Assembly: GCA_029876055.1 (NCBI GenBank)
Contig: CM056874.1
Coordinates: 7,130,001-7,194,000, forward strand
Direction of reading: 5' to 3'
Origin: Madurella fahalii
Taxonomy: Eukaryota > Ascomycota > Sordariomycetes > Sordariales
DNA length: 64,000 nt
Position numbers and translations under genes: made by a program. Positions 1 through 12,537 of this stretch are shown piece by piece. A model generated the notes under the pieces. It worked only from the letters and a program-made list of their open reading frames with translations, was not told the origin of the DNA and did not search any database. Within the stretch, counting starts at the first letter, position 1. Every line of letters starts with the position of its first letter.

Positions 1-652
1 CCTGGTGAAGCCTGCCGATTATTAACCATAAATCACAGCCTCCGTTTCTATCATTTCTTCCCTCTCCACTGGCTTGGTTTTTGCTCACATCAGCGAACAT
101 ATCGAGGATTACCACCGTCGAAACTCTCAAGTGCCATCTTTAAACCACAAAACTCAAAAACCTTCCATTCTACATGCCAGTTGTGCGTTGTTCTACCTCG
201 CTATGCCACTATCCAATAAACCAATAGATGCCGAACCTAGTATATCAAATCAAGAACCACACTAAGCCAAACTCTGGCTTCAGACGTAAGCCACTGCAGA
301 CAGTCAGCCGTATCAGAATGGATTACAAAAAGGGTATCATCTATACAGATGCCGAAAATATAAAAAAATGAGATGAGGGTGAAGAGAAGGAATGAACCCA
401 AGGTTTTTCAACAGAGGATAGAGAAGAAAGAAAGAAAGAAAAAGAAAATAAAGGGAAAGAAAAGAAAAAGAGAAAGAGAAGAAAAGAAACGAAACGAGAG
501 AAAGACGAAAAAAAAAAAAAGAGAAACGTGCCCCCTCTTTCAATGCCCGGACATGCTAGACAAAATGGTCGCAACCACCCACTAACAACCCCACCATCCT
601 GTATGAGAGTCTAAAGCCTGTTACCGCCGAAACAAAAACTTTTCCCCCTCCC
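1..652. other. Intergenic, polypurine-rich 3' flank
   Basis: I see no supportable gene here. The stretch contains the 3' flank of the DUF8004-like gene that ends at 653 on the minus strand. From about 412 to 531 the plus strand is almost purely purine (GAAA/GAAAG runs, then A13). Small open frames on both strands across this tract are Lys/Arg/Glu-rich or Phe/Ser-rich artefacts of the base composition. Confidence 0.7.
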
Positions 653-3600
653 TCAGAAGAAGAACTTCTTCTTCGTCTTCTTCTTGTTATCCATCCCTTT
701 CAGAATATCATCAAACGTACTCCCCCCACCTCCGGGGCTATTGCTCCCCGTCCCACTGCCCAACGAATCCGTCTGGCCATGCCCATGGTAGCCGCCCATG
801 CCCATGCCCATGCCCATCGGTCGCCCACCATAACTGCTCTTCCTCGACGAAAACTCATCATAGCCACCACCGCCACCCCCAGGCCCCAACTGGCTGAGAT
901 TGATCGCCGACCGGCTCGCCCTCAGATTGAGCTGGTACATCTCTCCGGGCCCACCACCACCAACACTGCCCGATGACAGCGACCCAGAGCTAACTATCCG
1001 CGAGGTACGGTCGATCGCGCCGCTGGGGAGGGGCAGCGGTTCCAGGCCGATGGCAATGCTAGCCCGGAAGGCGTGACGGGCACGGTCGGCGCGGGAGCCG
1101 CTCCGCGGCCGGAGATGCGGCGAGTTGGGAGCCGATAAGCCGCCGCCGCCTCCTCCGGGGCCATGGTTGACGGTGAGACTGAGGTTGGTGCTGCTGCTGC
1201 TGCTGTTGTTGTTGCTGTTGTTATTGCTGTTGTTGATGAAGGGGTCCATGTCCCGGAAAACGCTGCGGGGCGGAGGCTGGAGGGGGGAAGCCTGCATCTC
1301 TGGTTGTGGTGCTGATTGGGGCGCCGTCGCCGCCGAGGGACCGGCAGAAGCGGCTTCCCATTCCTTTGCGGCCAGCCAGCAGTGGCTGCGCATGTAGATC
1401 CCCTCGACGCTGAACATGACCACGTCGGTGGACAGCTCGACAATGTTCTGGTCGGCCGTCTGATACCACATCTTGCGCACCTCGCCGGCGTCTTCGGTCC
1501 AGGGCGGGTTGCCTTGGGGTGCTTCACAGAGGAAGTCCTCGACACCTTCGGTCCAGCGGAGCCCTGGTGCGTCGACGACTAGCATGGGCAGTGACTGGAG
1601 AACGACGTAGAGGAAGAGCCAGAAGCCTATCCGCTGGTCGGCTAGGTCCTGCGGGTGGGCACCCCGCGCCTCCTTGAGTTCGAAATCTTTAAAGGCAAGG
1701 AGGAAGGGCATCTGCAGTGCGTCCGTGTCGATGTTGTGGGATTTGATGAGGATCAGCTGAAGCTCATGTGGCTGCAGGCTCTTGCTGTATTTGGCCTGCT
1801 TCTTGGCGGATAGCTCATTGTAGTTCTCATAGATAGCCGTCATGCTCGGGATTTTGGGGATGTCGTATGGGATCGGCGGCAGCACTGGAGGAGACGACTT
1901 CTCAAACTCGGTGAGCATCTTGCGCAGCGCGGATATCGAGGGGTCCACGGCACTCTCCTTGGACTCTTCCGCGGGACCTTCGGCCTCCTCGATGACACGG
2001 GGTGTGATGGACTGCCTATCGACCAGGAGGTCGTAGAGCGCGCAGAGGTCCGAGTAGAGGATCTTCAGGCATTGCCGGTTCAGGCCGTTGTGGGAGAAGT
2101 GGTTCTTCCTGCTCCTGGCTTTGGGCGGCCAGTTGCCGAACAGGCTCTTGTAGTAGCTGAGGACAAAACCCCTCATCTTGCCGAAGTTGTTCCTCCATTC
2201 CTTGAACTTGACGTTTCTGTATTCCTCCGTCGAAGTTGAGCTGGCGATGCCGGCAAAGAGCGAGGGAAACTCAAAAGACTCGATCCGGAGGTTGACATTT
2301 GCTTGGCGGTTGATGAGATCCAAATGGGCACGCTCTAGGCGGTTGCGCGTGTTGACAGAGATCCTGTTGTAGATCGGCGATTTGAGGTCCAGGAGAGATT
2401 CGTACTTGCCCACAGCATGCGCGAAGGCTTCGTTGTACAAATTCCAAGACCTCATCTGCTCGGCTATGATGAGCGCCTCCAGTGTCTTTTCCCGGCTGTG
2501 ACGCACATCAGCGAGACCCAATTGGTCCACCAACACGTCGAAGGCCCTGTCGACCGATTCTCCGAACGAAGAACCATCGTAGCTGGAAAAGTTAAATTTG
2601 CGAAGCAAAGCCGAAATCTGGAGAACGACAGCAAATGCTGTTGGGTTCTCTGTTGTTCCCACGAGGGCTTGGTTTGTCAAAAGGGCAAACAAGTTACGTG
2701 CCGCAATAAGACATTCGAGCTCGGTGCTCTTGATAGGGAGGTAGAGGTGGCCTTCGGTCACGGGGCCCGCCTGTGTCACGTCAAGATACTCCCCGCCTGC
2801 CATCATCTCCGCTACCAACAGCTCATTTAGAGTTATTGATGAGCTGAAGACCTGGTCAGAAACCCTGAAAGACGGCCCGCGGCCGCTCTCCTTGGGATGT
2901 AGGTAAACGAAGACGTTTCCGTATTCGTCCCACAGTTCAGGCACCTACACAGAAGATCAGTGTACTGGCCCGTAGCATGCTCGCACAGGATGAAATACCT
3001 TCTCTCCAATCACTAGTGGAATCGTGTTATAGTCCACTCTGCTATCTGGGTGTATGATCCACGCCGCCGATTCCTGTGTCTTCCCCATGTCTTCCGAGTT
3101 CGGTCTCGACCGCGCCCCGGGAAACCAGCTCTTTCTTTTCTTCTTTTCCGCGGTGCCAGGAGGGCTGGCGTCGCCCGACAGATTCGCTCGCAACCTGCCA
3201 TCGACCGGATTGGATGCGGCCCGCAAGGCGTCAACCGAGACGCCACGGGCCATTGGCGGCTGGGCCGAGACGCTGCGCCCACGGGGGTTAGGAGATGGTG
3301 ATGCATTGCGTGGCTGCAGGCGGTTTGCCTGTAGCTTTGCCCCTGACGGCGCCCGCTCGACCGAAGGGCTCCTATCTCGGGATCGCCCTGCTGTGGGCGG
3401 CGTGGCTTGCGTCGCCGTGACTGCCGGTATGCGGGGCGGGGTACCTTTCTTTGTAAGAACCGTGGATGGTGGTGGTGGTGGCGGCGGCGGCGGCGGTGGT
3501 GGTGGAGACAAAGGCATTGTCGGCACCTTCTGTAGCTTCTTCGGGCCCGGGGACTCGGAAGGCGGGTTCTCCCAAAACGGAGACGCTTGCTCCGGGGGTG

Positions 3601-4069
3601 ACAGAGGAGTACTAGACCCTGTGCCCCGGCGGAGATACGAGGTACAGTCAGACTTGGAGTCCTCGCTAGTCCTCGCCGTCGTGGTGGTGGCGGTGGTGAT
3701 AGTCGGCGAGGTAGTGTTGACATATGTGCCCGGGACGGGTTTCCGGTGGATGTCGGTCGACATTGGCGGTTCTGTACGCGATGTGAGCTTCGGTAGGAGC
3801 GAGGTGAGCAAGCCTAATCGAGGCTTCCGCGGTTCCGCCCCCATATCTGCGGCTTTGCCCTTGGGCTCGGCCGGGCAACGCTCCGTGTCACCAACGCTGC
3901 TGCCGCCCGTTTCTGAGCGTGGTGGTGTAGAGGGCATCACGCCCCCGTCTTCCTGCTCGCGGCCGTGCCCATTTGGCTCTTTCTCTGCCGCCTCGCCTGG
4001 TTCACTCCCATTTGAACCCCTGTGTTTCTGGGTTGCGGAGCGGAATGCGGGGACACATAGTGGAAACAT
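653..4069 (-). CDS. DUF8004-like fungal protein with disordered ends
   Basis: The gene has two exons: 4069-2999 and 2944-653. The 54-bp intron (2998-2945, GTATTT...TGTAG) joins VIGEK to VPELWDEYGNVF in phase 0, giving about 1120 aa. Residues 1-330 are disordered, rich in Ser/Thr/Pro, with a run of about 13 prolines. A folded central region of roughly residues 335-900 begins at the conserved stretch WIIHPDSRVDYNTIPLVIGE. The tail is Asn/Ser/Gly-rich, with an NNS repeat, an MGMGMGMGG run and a Lys-rich end (KKKTKKKFFF). The central region resembles the fungal family annotated as DUF8004, by memory and not by search; no biochemical role is known to me. The start is uncertain: a GTAAGT donor at 4096 and a possible acceptor at 4028 suggest an upstream exon, but I could not make a short ATG exon there fit the frame. 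Confidence 0.75.
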
Positions 4070-6697
4070 GCTCTGGGTGAGCGGATTGAGACTTACTCGA
4101 CAGCATGTCGGGCAAGGCTTTCTCGGACTTCGCCGCCCTAGGGAAAGATGGGATCTGCCACAGTTATACCCTGGTCGGGCTCGGGATGATCGACGCCCGG
4201 AGCGCCGATGGTTTACCGATGGCTTGCTTCAGTGGATGAGTTGTGCAGAGCTTGCGGGCCTTGCGGACCTTGCGGACCTTGCAGAGCTGCGCGATCAGTG
4301 GACCGGTCGTTGCACAGGGGGAGTGCCGCAACACATGTGCTGTAAGTGAGGTGGCATGCAAGGGATTCCTGGGCCACTGAGAGATGGGCTACGCTGGGGA
4401 ACTCACGGGTTTTTACAGGAAGAACATGCGAGAGGGGCGGCGATATCATAAGGTAGAAATTGAATATGGGCGATGCGCGAGGGGACCTGGATGGCAAACC
4501 AGGACCAGGGAACCGACGGCGGGATCCCGAAAATGTGGGAACGCAGCAAATCACGCCCGGTTCTGACGGACCAGAGACCCAGGTCTCGCGGGCTGCCTGC
4601 TTCTCCCCCTGGGGCCCAATGATTCCTTGGAGCATGCCTATTTGCAGCCTTGCCGTTTTCCGAGACAGCCGCACTGGTGGCTTTTACACTACGCAGTTAC
4701 TCAGGTCCCTTTGACCTCTAGCGAGTGGCCGGATGCCGCCCAATCCTTAGTTCTCTGCACGGCATCCGCGAGCGAGCGAGCGAGTGAGCGCAGCGTCTGC
4801 GAAGCAACCACCTTCTTGCTGCGTTCTGGCTTCGTTTCATCCCTAATATTTGCATGACGGAGAGGGAAAAAGAAACCCGGGAAATTCAAGAGCTGAAGGG
4901 ATAACGTCATTTCTCCTTAGAATCTTTTCTGTGAAGGCGGCAAGGGTCCCTTCCTATTTCGCGTAAGCGTCATCACCCCCGGCATTCTTGGGTGCCCCGC
5001 CCCGCCCCACCCCACCCAGACTTTCCCGTTGAGATGCTCCCATGCTTCGTCCTGCAAGCCCGCGGCGACGGGAGAGCGATGGAAGCCTTGGCGAACTCAA
5101 ATTGCTTGTCAAGAATTTCCGAGTTTGTGCTACAAAGTAACGTTGGGAATTTTCTAGACTATCATAATCCAAACATCCTCAATATCTCCACAGGACAAGG
5201 AGCACATGCACTGCCCCTAGCGTAGTGCGTATGCAACACGAGCATTCGCGCGCGTGTGCGGGATTCAGAAGTCTCCGTATCTAATGGGCCCGGCCTTTGC
5301 CTGGCAGCACTGCCACATGGCCACGTCAGGGTCTTTCTGGCGCCAATTTCGAAATCCCATCCTTCAGGGCGAACAGCCTCTGTACACTAGTAGTAGTGCA
5401 CGCGTACTAATGTATACTGAAGTCCTCCAACGAGTTAGCAGCGCGCCGTGTAACAACGGATACGGATCCGATCATCTGATATTTGTTTTTTTTCCGCGGC
5501 GCCACTAAAACACCCCTCCAGCCTCAAGCCTAGGTCCCGAAGAGGGCTTCCCATGCGTTTACTGAGGTTGTTTCCTCGGATCCTGTCCTATAAAACGTCC
5601 ACGCGCATCGGACCCGCGGGCTGTTACTGGCGACCGCAAGCAGGAGGCATGTGGTTCGTAGGAGTCCGCGCAACCTCTTTCGGACATGCCTTATACTCCA
5701 GACAGGTGCTTTTTTTTTTTTTTTTGGGAACCGAGCTATCTTTGTGCTTACACGTGTTAGCAGACCCGCTAGGATCACACCATGCGAGTCCGTCCGCCCT
5801 GTCCGCTAAGCACAACCCTGCGATCCTTTATAAGTGTAGGGTATAATAATAGCAGGCACGGCCAGCCAGCGGGTTCTTGGATCATATTTACACACCGAAG
5901 GTACCTGGTGTGGGCTCGCGATGAAGGCAACAGGATGCCCAGAGCAATACCAGGCTACCGGAACATGACACCAACCCACAATCAGCCCAATCGGGTTTCA
6001 ACGCGATGTGGTGAGCATACACTACTGATCATTGCATTTATCTTAACCAACTGTTACTTTATCCACGACTAGTGTTACATACAATCAAGCCCATTAGGCC
6101 CAGGCACTGCTAGGGCAGGCAATCTTCCATCCGGGGACCGTTCTGTAGTGATTCCCTCCCTTCGTCTCGTCTCTGAAATAAATCCCCATAAACACAATCT
6201 CATCACCAAGATGAAGGAAAAAAAAAAAAAAAAACCATCAGCCAGCGGGCTCATAGCCCGAAGAGTGACAGCTTGCTAGTAGCCGATTTGCCGGGCCAGC
6301 AAGTAGAAAGTACCCAGCAGGGTACGGGATCGGACATCGGTGTCCGGTGCTGGCAATGCCAAAGAAAACCCCGTTCCCTGCTGAGTGAGATGAATTGAAG
6401 GAAAACATCCTGCCCAGAACAAAAAACCCCCAACCCAACGCAACGCAGAGTAAATACCGCCAAGATGGGCACGCTTTTCCCCGGCGCCTCTTAGGTTCCA
6501 ACATTGTCATGAATGAAGGGAATAGAAAAGAAAAGGAAAAGAGAACGAACGAAAAACACCATCTATATAATGTAAATAAACATCCCAAAAACGAAGGCAT
6601 GAAAAGTCCCCCTGACTCCAGTCATTACATCCCATCCCATCCAATAAATTCCACTCCTTGTTTACAGCCCGTCTATACTGTTGCCTATGCCAACGCG
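4070..6697. other. Intergenic, no supported gene
   Basis: I find no gene here with conserved protein features. The region holds the 5' side of the DUF8004-like gene, a short 9-bp tandem repeat (CTTGCGGAC) at about 4251-4285, a GCGA tetranucleotide run near 4768-4785, a T16 tract at 5710-5725 and an A-rich tract near 6218-6234. The 3' flank of the fibroin-3-related gene lies at the right end. Confidence 0.6.
4251..4285. repeat. Short 9-bp tandem repeat
   Basis: The unit CTTGCGGAC, with small variations, repeats about four times upstream of the DUF8004-like gene. It is a simple minisatellite; on the minus strand it reads as a meaningless KVRK-type repeat. Confidence 0.6.
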
Positions 6698-8313
6698 TCA
6701 CGCCGCAGGCTGATAAGGTTTATACCCCGGGTACGACGCTTCCTGATCCAACGCTGGCCCCGGACTCGGCATGCGGTACCCGCCATTCCCGCCACCATTC
6801 AGAGCTGGTGGCCGGCTGTACCCCGATGTGAAATCGAACCCCCCGATGGTGTCATTCTGCAGGCGTGCGGGCCCGTTGACTGGGTTCGCGGCGCTGTGGG
6901 TGGAACCGCCTGTGTACTGGCGCTGGGGAGGCGCTCGAAGAGGTTGAGTGGACTCGGTGGAGTACTGCCGTGTCCCATATGCGGGGCGGTTGTCGTAGCC
7001 TGCTGCTGCTGCTGCTGCTGCCTGAGGAGCGGGTGATCGCCGGCTGCCGTAGTCAGCCCCGGGGCCTGGGGATCGCCTGTAGTCTCCCTGCGGAGCTGGG
7101 GATCGTCTCGAGTTTGCGCCGTAGGATAGCGCAGCACCGTAATGGCCTTGCGGAGCGGGCGATTGTCGAGAATCCTGCGGGTAGCTGCTAGCGCCGTCCA
7201 TTTCGTGAGGGGACTGGCGGCGATCGCTCATGCCATAGCCTTGGTTACCCTGCGAGCCGTAGTTGTCATACGGCTGCTGGTTCGCCGCGTCATAGCTGTC
7301 ATACCCCGCTTGACCATAGCCTCCGTTGTTGTATGCATCATTATAACCAGCGTCGTTGTAAGAGCGCGGTGACCGACTGCCTGGTCCCATTGCCGCGCCT
7401 CCCATCCCGTAGCCTGGGTTAGCCTGACCGTAGGCCGTTCCAGGCTGGTTATATCCTGGCGCACCCTGAGCATACGGATCAACATCGGCTGCCCCAGGGG
7501 CGAAGTATCCGTTGGATCCAGAGCCAGCACCTGGTGGCCCATATGGGCTTCGATTGATTGGCGATCGAGACGAATTCGAAGACATCGCGGCCCCTGCGGC
7601 CGCCCCGGCCATAACGCCCGTAGTTTGTCCGCCAACCTCGGGCTTCTGTAGCGCGTTCATTTCGACGGCCTCTTCCTCAACGGGGACCTTCTTGTTCCCC
7701 GCGCCCTCCCAGCTAGGCATCTCGGGCAGAGCGTCCTCGTTCTTCTTGCCACCAACGTCAAATTCGGCATACTGAGGATAGTCGGGCGCCTTGGTCGCCG
7801 GCAGTGTTGAACCGCCAAAAGTCGCGGTCGGGCCACCGAAACCAGCATGCATTGGCGCCTGAGACTTGTACCCTTGATCCGGCGGAATGTAGGGCTCATC
7901 GAGGTACTTGCGCCGGCTGCCTCTCGGAGGATCGCAGCAGCCGCAACAGTTACCGCAACACTTGAGACAAGAGAAGCAGGAGCAGCAGCAGGAAAGGCCG
8001 CAGCAGGCACATCGGATAATGCACCAAACGACCGAGATGATGATCAGGCCGCCGATAATGATGAGCGCAATCACAGGCCATCTATGTTGCTCGTAGTGTA
8101 AGCATTACGGGCGACGTCGAAGAGAAAGGGGTGCTAAACATACTTGCAAAAGTTGGCTTGCATGCAACTGTCCCAACTGGAGAAGGCCGTCCTCACATCG
8201 GTGATCTGTCCCTGGAGATCCCTCTGCCCTAGCGCAGGTCGCACGCTGGCGGCCAGCAGATCTAAAAACCCATCCCCCAAGCTCCTCTCCATCGCCACGT
8301 TTACCGCTGGCAT
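6698..8313 (-). CDS. Fibroin-3-related single-pass membrane protein
   Basis: The exons are 8313-8144 and 8081-6698. The 62-bp intron (8143-8082, GTATGT...CATAG) splits a Lys codon: ...MQANFC-K-WPVIALII. The product is about 517 aa. The start MPAVNVAME matches the usual N-terminus of fungal proteins named fibroin-3-related. Residues 1-56 form a short N-terminal domain with a conserved SSWDSCM motif. One transmembrane helix (PVIALIIIGGLIIISVVW) is followed immediately by a Cys-dense juxtamembrane stretch (CACCGLSCCCSCFSCLKCC...CC), a likely palmitoylation or metal site by inference. The remaining 380 or so residues are low complexity, rich in Gly/Tyr/Pro/Gln/Asn/Ser, with YG/GY and RRSPAPQ repeats. 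The family is widespread in Sordariomycetes but functionally uncharacterised; a plasma-membrane or cell-wall role is only a guess. Confidence 0.85.
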
Positions 8314-10143
8314 CTTGCCGCCTGACCTCCCCGCTTCCTGCTCAAAGGCAATCGATAACAGTTCGTAGGGTGTCGAACGTTCGTACGGGAATGGGAAACG
8401 TGATTCCCACTCGCATTAAGGTTCGAACTAAGGCTATTGAATAGCAGCGAGCGCTACAACTCCATTGTGTGGTTGGTAATCGCTTGTGTATGATCGTCTG
8501 GAAGAATGGCACCGCTCGCTCCTACAAGGTGGCAGAACACGGGCGGGTGTGCGCAAATCCGGGTATCGGTCTCTGATCGCTGAAGGTAAATAATGCAGCC
8601 CTCTATCCGAACAGCTGCCTAAGATGAGCGTTCCCAATGGAATCGCGAGCGCAAATGGTGAATGGCAAAAAGGTGATAATAGAAATGGGACAGCAAGGAA
8701 AGACGGGAAACAAAGGCCAAATGCGTATGGTTTGCGCAAGAAACGAAGAACAACGAGGCGAGGCAGAAGAGTGCCGCTCGCTAACGACCAAGGGAGTGGT
8801 TCTGCTCCGTCTCACAGGTGAAACTGCTTGGGGGGCGCTGTCAGCCCTGATGGGAAACAGAAGAGGGCAGTTGGTCAAGAAAAAAGAGCGAGCGCTGAGC
8901 TGAAGAGCGCAATGGATTGGTCCGCCCTTCCCCTCGATTATCTTTACTACCCTGCAAGGTACCAACCGGTTTCTTATCCCTGCAATGGGGTCCAATCGTT
9001 CACGCGGCCAGCAAAGAAATATTGGCTAGGAAAAAGAAAAAAAGAAAAAAAAGCTTTTTTTTTTTTTTTTCCTTAATTAAAGATTGAGGCTGCGGTGTTT
9101 CTTCGCCTTGCCCTGATATAAAGAACTGCTTCATTCCACGAACAAAGCGCGATCTGGAAGAGGCGGGACACTCGGCCTCGACAGACGCGGGGTTCCAGGT
9201 TCCGGTACCGTAATTTTACTCGGTCCCCTGCGTCTGTGGCTTGCAACCACCAAATCGAGATCGTCAAACCGAGCTTCGGAGACCCCAAGCCGAAGCCGAT
9301 GGCCCGAGCACAAAAAGCCTGCGGCTCTATCCAACCCTAACTGATTTCCAAGGGACCACTTACAACGACCCAGCGAAGAAAAATACGAAAGGTGCGCAGA
9401 AGACATATCAATCTTACCCGTACTAACTCATAACTCCGATTCCAGTAGACAGCGGAAATCAGCGTGGGATGATCACTACGCCTTATTTTATTATGTACTC
9501 TGTCTCTCCTGTCTTGGTCGGTTTACCGTGGAGAACTGTAGACATGGTACAGCCATCAATGCCATTGAAGGAGATGACTGCTGGCCAACTATGATAAAAT
9601 ACCCAAAGAGAGCGAAAGTCGGAAAAAGTTTATGACCAGAGACTTTGACCTGAGTAAAGAGAGAGCTTAGAGTAAGAGATGTTATCTCTTGCAGTACGTG
9701 CAGATACCCGCTCACCAACTTGATGGCTACCAAATCCATCCCGGCAATTTGACCGTAACGTGGCGATGTTGTCTGGAGGCTCTGCTAGCAATCTATTCCT
9801 AAGGTCACTCTGCGGATAGGACATGATTCAGGAACTTGTACGACACAGCAAGTATCGGACTATAATGCCATGGCACTCTGGGTGATGGTTATCCTATCAC
9901 GGCGGCCGTGGGTTGCAAACATAAATGCGCAATTATTATAAAAGGATATCTTCAAAAGTGCATAGATCCGGACAAGGCAAATGAAATACAATGAGCGCTG
10001 GATCATATTTGCAGCCGAACTTGATGCTCCAGGAGTTGATCCATGGCCTCCCAAGGACTCCTAAAGCCCCGCGTAACGCCAACCCTCAAATTTGACGAGA
10101 AAGACCCTATTGTTGACCGTCTGAATCTCTCCATCAGCGGTCC
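8314..10143. other. Intergenic, no supported gene
   Basis: The region upstream of the fibroin-3-related gene and downstream of the RCR-type gene has only short scattered frames without recognisable protein features. It contains an A8-GC-T16 tract at 9045-9070 that forms a perfect 18-bp palindrome (9045-9062). Confidence 0.6.
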
Positions 10144-10737
10144 TTAATTTGCTTTTGTCGCGCTCGGCGGCGGCCCTGGAGGAGGCGCATAATCCGCATC
10201 AGCACCGCGCTGGTAGGTGTGCGCCGGCTGCTGTAGCTGGATACCCTCCTGCTGCTGGTTTCCATAATACCCATCATTTTGGTTGAACTTGTAACCGCCC
10301 TGCGGGCCGTTTGAAGGGTTCTGGTCTTGGGGAGTATACTGGGGCGGCGGCGGGTAATAGGGCGGCGCGGGCGCCATCCAGCCGGTACCATAGAGTGGCT
10401 GTTGACCGAACTTTCTCCGGCGACGAGAATTACGGCTGTTGGGGGACGTGTCAGTCAGCGCATGCAGAGTGATGCGATGGGGAGTGGCAGGCCGGCTTAC
10501 AAGAGAAGGAGGAAGACGATGATAACGAAGAGAACCGCCAGACCGGCGAAAACCCATCGTCCCCACCAGTACCATGATGAATACCACCGGCAGCGCCCGT
10601 CGGATCCGAGGTATCTGCCATCGCCGCATCTGAACAGATCCCTATGTCAGCCAGCCTGATTGTAATTAGATGTGGCACTGTACGTACCCATCGAGTCGCT
10701 TTATCAATCCCGACACTTGCTCAACGAGAGGCGCCAT
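10144..10737 (-). CDS. RCR-type membrane protein (chitin synthesis regulation family)
   Basis: The three exons are 10737-10688, 10629-10501 and 10435-10144. The introns are GTACGT...TTCAG and GTAAGC...AACAG, both in phase 2, giving 156 aa. After a short N-terminus comes a Trp/Tyr-rich motif directly before one transmembrane helix: WYSSWYWWGRWVFAGLAVLF, then VIIVFLLLL. A basic RRRRK stop-transfer stretch follows, then the family hallmark QPLYGTGWMAPAPPYYPPPP. The Pro/Gln/Asn/Tyr-rich cytoplasmic tail contains PPxY-type motifs (PPQY, PPYY), which in yeast Rcr1/Rcr2 recruit Rsp5 ubiquitin ligase. The order of Trp-rich segment, helix, Arg cluster and LYGTGW is characteristic of the RCR family (PF12273 in Pfam, as I recall). 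By analogy it may act in vacuolar or plasma-membrane protein sorting; that role is inferred. Confidence 0.85.
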
Positions 10738-11903
10738 TTTGTGCGTGTTGTTCTGCTCGTTCCTGATCTCAGTCGTGTTTCTTTGATAGAACACGCAAAT
10801 GCGCTGCTGGTATTGGGATTGCGAAGAATATGAGGAACGTGGATTTGATGACGACAATGGCGATTGGGACTTTAAGAAGTGGGAAGGTGGGGGATGAATG
10901 CTGCGGCATGATGCGACAAAGCCGACGGATCGGTGACGTGCCGGCCCAAAGTTTCAACACTGTGGGGACACAGCAGAGCAACCATCACAAGCCCTGGAAA
11001 TGGCTTACCTTCCATAGCGAACGCTGACGCCGCAACAGTGTGAGCACCGTAGGGCCCGGTAATGGCGCACGTTGGCACCATGAAAGCGTGGCCCTTGCGT
11101 GGCTGAGCCAAGTGGACCGGAGTCGAGCGCCAATGATATCACTGGGGTGTTCTTGCCAAGCCGGCTGACAAGATCTGGGCGACAACACTAAGCCCGCGGA
11201 TTCCAGATACGCGGTCATGGGGTAGTTCCGGTTGCTGCCACCGACCGGAATGACTTTTCCCTAGCCACTGCGTGCTGCGTATAGCTCCAGAAGGGCAACC
11301 GATCAAACACTGTCAGAATGCTGATCAGTGGCTATGCTGTGAGACGCCCAGAAACTCGGCAACCCTTGGTTGTTGGCATCGGAGTAACTCGAGGCGCCTG
11401 CTGACAGGCCAGCATCTAAGCCCAATGCTAGAGGCGGCGCAACGTCGTTGCTCCATTCCGTGTTCGTTAGCCGCCTCATGTATACGATTGATACCTTCTA
11501 GGGAGGACCAAATGTCTTCGCCTCGAATAAGATCTAACAGGGACGGTAACAACTACGTGGGTATAAAAAAGTGACAAATATCAAAACGAGACCTAGAGCG
11601 GTTATATCTGCGCTCCGTGGCTAAGACAGAGCTCGGAGTTTCAATCATTATGGCCCACTCAATTGCCGGTGAATTTGGGTCCACTACAGTTGAATGCGCC
11701 GAACGGCTCGGAGCCGGGTCCGGAGTGGGGCCATAATGGAGACCCACGAGCCACGACCTCTGCGTCGAACAAGCCACATTGGCAAAGCCACGTGATTGCC
11801 GCTAGCCCCGTCCCGTTTTCCCCTCCACACACAAAATTTAGACAAGGAGGAAAAATCCCAGCCTGACCGAACAAACAGGAAGGTATCTTGCCAGCAGCTC
11901 ACA
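10738..11903. other. Intergenic between RCR-type gene and rps16
   Basis: This is a divergent intergenic region of about 1.2 kb. It should contain promoters for the RCR-type gene (minus) and the ribosomal protein gene (plus). I see no additional gene and no promoter element I can name with confidence. Confidence 0.6.
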
Positions 11904-12537
11904 ATGGCGACCCAAGCAGTCCAGGTGTTTGGCAAGAAGAAGAATGCCACAGGTACTAAGATTTCATTCCCTGCGATGCAAAGTCGACCAGTTGCTAATT
12001 TGTGTTGCAGCCGTCGCGCGCTGTGTGCAGGGCAAGGGCCTGATCAAGGTCAACGGCAAGCCGCTCAAGCTGTTCGCTCCTGAGGTCCTCCGGGCAAAGC
12101 TCTACGAGCCCGTCCTCATTCTCGGCTCCGACAAGTTCGCGGAGGTCGATATCCGCATCAAGGTCGCCGGTGGTGGTCACACGTCGCAGGTCTATGCGAC
12201 GCGCCAGGCTGTATGTCTACATATGCTCTGTGGAGGGAAGACTTTGGGGACATGCAAACGCTAACATTTCTCGTTAAATAGATCGCCAAGGCGATTGTCA
12301 GTACCCGAACTCTCGATTGGCGCAGCAGGCGCATCTTGAACATGGACCATTTACTAACAGAAACAATCCCAGGTCGCTTACTACGCCAAGTACATCGATG
12401 AGCACTCCAAGAACCTCCTCAAGTCCACCCTCATCCAGTTCGACCGTAGCCTGCTAGTCGCCGACCCTCGGCGTTGCGAGCCCAAGAAGTTCGGTGGACG
12501 TGGTGCTCGTGCGAGATTCCAGAAGTCCTATCGTTGA
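11904..12537 (+). CDS. rps16: 40S ribosomal protein S16 (uS9)
   Basis: The four exons are 11904-11952, 12011-12210, 12282-12296 and 12373-12537, giving 142 aa, the usual length for eukaryotic uS9. The start is MATQAVQVFGKKKNATAVAR and the end is the family signature GGRGARARFQKSYR, whose C-terminal tail contacts P-site tRNA in the small subunit. Exon 3 is a 15-nt micro-exon encoding IAKAI. It is needed to give the conserved QAIAKAIVAYYAKYIDEH, and it uses the donor GTCAGT. The first intron splits the Ala codon after NAT. The introns are short (58, 71 and 76 bp). This component of the cytosolic ribosome is expected to be single copy and highly expressed. Confidence 0.97.

Noticed and set aside
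3054..4349. Plus-strand frame of 431 codons
   Set aside because: It is antisense to the DUF8004-like exon 1; its poly-Gly run mirrors the poly-Pro run of the real gene.
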